Shown here: positions 4,233 through 5,852 of the stretch, piece by piece | Numbering within the stretch: the stretch's first letter is position 1 | Layout of the letters: each line of letters opens with the position of its first letter | Assembly (NCBI GenBank): GCA_002292345.1 | Contig: DBBT01000038.1 | Coordinates: forward strand, 1 to 5,852 | Reading direction: 5' to 3' | DNA length: 5,852 bases | DNA from: Opitutia bacterium UBA977 | GTDB taxonomy: Bacteria; Verrucomicrobiota; Verrucomicrobiia; Opitutales; Coraliomargaritaceae | Program-made: the position numbers and the translations under genes | Notes under the pieces: generated by a model | What the model saw: only the letters and a program-made list of their open reading frames with translations | Database searches by the model: none | What the model was told of the DNA's origin: nothing

Positions 4233-5852
4233 ATGAAACAGATCACCAACACCTTTCTCTTACTCAGCGCCCTCGTTGGTTGTTCTTTCACCACCGCACA
4301 GGCGGCGACGCTCACCTCTACAGGGAATGTGCAGCTTGACAGTGCAACCGGCTGGAGCCCTTCTCAGACGCCGTCCAGCGGAAATGACACACTAAGCATC
4401 GGTCACAATTTATCCATTGATTCAACGTGGACCATTGGCTCGGGCCAAGCCATGACCTGGACTGCTGGTAATTGGCGATTTGCCCAGGGGGGGCATCTGA
4501 CTGTTGCGAGCGGAGGAACCTTAACTGCTGACGGTATTTATGAAAGCGGGGCAACTGCAACGCGTTCCTTGACTATCGAGGCGGGCGCTACAGCCACAAC
4601 CAGAAGGTATTTTTCGGGGAATAGCGCCGTCACTGGTGGAGACTCAGGCTGGACCACTAAGTGGATTGCGGACACCTCAGGAGTCACTACTTTTAATATC
4701 ACCCAAGACTATAGAATCCGTGGGGGGTCGATTGAGGTCGATCTGTCCAGCTATGATATTTCTAACGGCACAACCTTGATTCTTGCGGACTATGGTACGT
4801 TACTTGATGGGCCATACTTTGCTGTCACTCTGACCTCCGGATGGACTGGTACGGTCGACTTCACTTACGACCAGGGCGGCGGCGATTTGGCTGTTGCACT
4901 CACAAACATCGTCGCTCCTCTACCACTGATCACTAGCACCACCACGAATGGTGTCTTTAACGTGCCTGCAACCTGGGTGGGCGGAGTCGTTCCGGTGAGC
5001 AGCACCGACTCCGTCGTGCTTGCCAGTGTCGTGACGCTTACCTCGGATTTCATAATCGGGAATGGTCAATCATTGACTGCTGCGACGACGAGCGGGCTTT
5101 TGTCACTCGGGGCAGGGCATCTAACCGTAGCGACTGGTGGCACCTTGGATCTGGTGACGGTTGCTGCCAATATGACGGAGTCCGGTGCCGGAGGGCATTT
5201 TACTATTGAACCGGCAGCGATAGCAAAAGTGGATCGTTACTGGAACGATGAAACGAGTCCTTCCTATATCAATGAATGGATTGCAGATGCAGACGGTGTG
5301 ACAACTTTTGAGGTCGCAGGCTCATTTGCATTGAGGGGCACGAACAGTGAGTTGAGAGTCGACCTGAGCAACTATGATACAGCGAACGGCGATACGCTTG
5401 TTCTTGCTTCTTATGGAAACCTGGCGCTCCAGAACCAGGCAGCGGGTGATAATGGTTGGGCCACAATCACGCTGACCGCTGGGTGGTCGGCTGATCTTGA
5501 TCTCACCACGGGCAATGAAATTCGCCTCATCAACATCGTCGCACCTTCACTGCCTATCACTTGGGATAATTCCGGAACTGGCAATTGGACCGATGGCACG
5601 AAGTGGGTCGGTGATGTAGCTCCCGTCACCGGTGACGGGAAGGATGTCGATATTGACTTTGGAACAGGTAATTATGACGTGAATTTTAACACCACTTATA
5701 CGGTCGAAAGCGGACAAACTCTTGAATCGGGTTCCAGACAAACAGGATTCCACCCGGAGCTGGCTTTCCAAGTCGGTAGTCATCTGACTTTGGCGACCGG
5801 TGGAACCATCGACCTTGCTTTCATGAGGCCTCGTGCGACTGCCGCCTTTACT
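4233..5852 (+). CDS. Large exported beta-strand-repeat protein (5' part, continues past window)
   Basis: An uninterrupted frame of 540 codons runs from ATG 4233 to the window edge. The protein starts with an export signal (MKQITNTFLLLSALVGC, then TTAQA-A at 24/25) and continues as Gly-, Thr- and Ser-rich sequence with short alternating hydrophobic strands, almost no Cys after position 17, and no catalytic motif. It is built from repeats of about 207-210 residues, marked by W-x-x-G-x-x-P (W41, W248, W458), G/S-HLTxAxGGT (86, 294, 515), WIADxxGVTTF (144, 349) and NIVAP (225, 434). The style matches autotransporter-associated beta-strand repeat proteins (TIGR02601-like, 'GNWTDGTKWVGDVAP') common in Verrucomicrobiota, which often end in a PEP-CTERM anchor or beta-barrel. 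A right-handed beta-helix at the cell surface, for adhesion or matrix, is inferred. No Shine-Dalgarno sequence precedes the ATG; the signal peptide placement supports the start. The C-terminus, and so the anchoring mode, is outside the window. Confidence 0.85.
   Translation, partial: MKQITNTFLLLSALVGCSFTTAQAATLTSTGNVQLDSATGWSPSQTPSSGNDTLSIGHNLSIDSTWTIGSGQAMTWTAGNWRFAQGGHLTVASGGTLTADGIYESGATATRSLTIEAGATATTRRYFSGNSAVTGGDSGWTTKWIADTSGVTTFNITQDYRIRGGSIEVDLSSYDISNGTTLILADYGTLLDGPYFAVTLTSGWTGTVDFTYDQGGGDLAVALTNIVAPLPLITSTTTNGVFNVPATWVGGVVPVSSTDSVVLASVVTLTSDFIIGNGQSLTAATTSGLLSLGAGHLTVATGGTLDLVTVAANMTESGAGGHFTIEPAAIAKVDRYWNDETSPSYINEWIADADGVTTFEVAGSFALRGTNSELRVDLSNYDTANGDTLVLASYGNLALQNQAAGDNGWATITLTAGWSADLDLTTGNEIRLINIVAPSLPITWDNSGTGNWTDGTKWVGDVAPVTGDGKDVDIDFGTGNYDVNFNTTYTVESGQTLESGSRQTGFHPELAFQVGSHLTLATGGTIDLAFMRPRATAAFT
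4326..4946 (+). repeat. Repeat unit 1 of the beta-strand protein
   Basis: Residues 32-238. It contains GWSPSQTPSSG, GHLTVASGGTL, WIADTSGVTTF, VDLSSYDISNGTTLILADYG and ALTNIVAPLPLIT in this order; all have counterparts in unit 2. Boundaries are approximate because the units adjoin without a linker. Confidence 0.75.
4947..5576 (+). repeat. Repeat unit 2 of the beta-strand protein
   Basis: Residues 239-448. It contains TWVGGVVPVSSTD, GHLTVATGGTLDL, WIADADGVTTF, VDLSNYDTANGDTLVLASYG and LINIVAPSLPIT. Order and spacing equal those of unit 1 within a few residues. The DNA of matching motifs differs at many third codon positions, so the duplication is not recent. Confidence 0.75.
5577..5852 (+). 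repeat. Repeat unit 3 of the beta-strand protein, cut by the window end
   Basis: Residues 449-540. It opens with NWTDGTKWVGDVAPVTGDG and reaches SHLTLATGGTIDL, matching the first 90 or so residues of units 1 and 2; the rest lies beyond the window. This unit has about 13 extra residues between the W motif and the HLT motif, around FGTGNYDVNFNTTY. Confidence 0.7.

Overview
This 5.85 kb window looks like an accessory, polysaccharide-related region of a Gram-negative bacterium, most likely a Verrucomicrobiota of the Opitutae/Puniceicoccales kind (PVC superphylum). The inference rests on four things: a sulfatase relic, a sialate-O-acetylesterase relic and a multi-domain secreted esterase lying side by side; a very large secreted beta-strand-repeat protein; an intergenic inverted repeat built on CACAGATGGACAC, a motif I associate with verrucomicrobial and planctomycetal genomes; and start codons that often lack a Shine-Dalgarno sequence. 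No rRNA or other phylogenetic marker is present, so the assignment is soft.

Layout, all real genes on the + strand. (1) 1-702: a type II toxin-antitoxin pair, VapB-like antitoxin (29-283) and PIN-domain VapC toxin (283-702), overlapping by one base (TAATG). Three CCCATAT copies sit directly upstream of vapB. (2) 703-910: no recognisable gene. (3) 911-1126: the C-terminal end of a sulfatase, lacking the whole catalytic domain and interrupted by an in-frame TAA. (4) 1222-3411: an intact 729-residue secreted protein with three consecutive hydrolase domains (SGNH, SGNH, alpha/beta hydrolase), preceded by a good ribosome binding site and a perfect TATAAT. (5) 3428-3897: a chimeric relic in which the N-terminus of a sialate O-acetylesterase is joined, out of frame, to the C-terminal beta-domain of an alpha-galactosidase-like glycoside hydrolase. 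(6) 3898-4232: intergenic, with an imperfect 24-bp inverted repeat and two mutually exclusive potential hairpins just before the next start. (7) 4233-5852: the first 540 codons of a large exported repeat protein that continues beyond the window.

Functionally, the intact esterase and the relics around it suggest a former gene set for a sulfated, acetylated, galactose-containing glycan, reduced by deletions until only the triple esterase remains whole. The VapBC pair and the repeat protein flank this scarred region and have no evident metabolic link to it. The most interesting items are the three-catalytic-domain esterase, the SiaE/glycoside hydrolase deletion chimera, the sulfatase ghost that keeps homology past its stop codon, and the large open-ended repeat protein with its possible RNA switch upstream.
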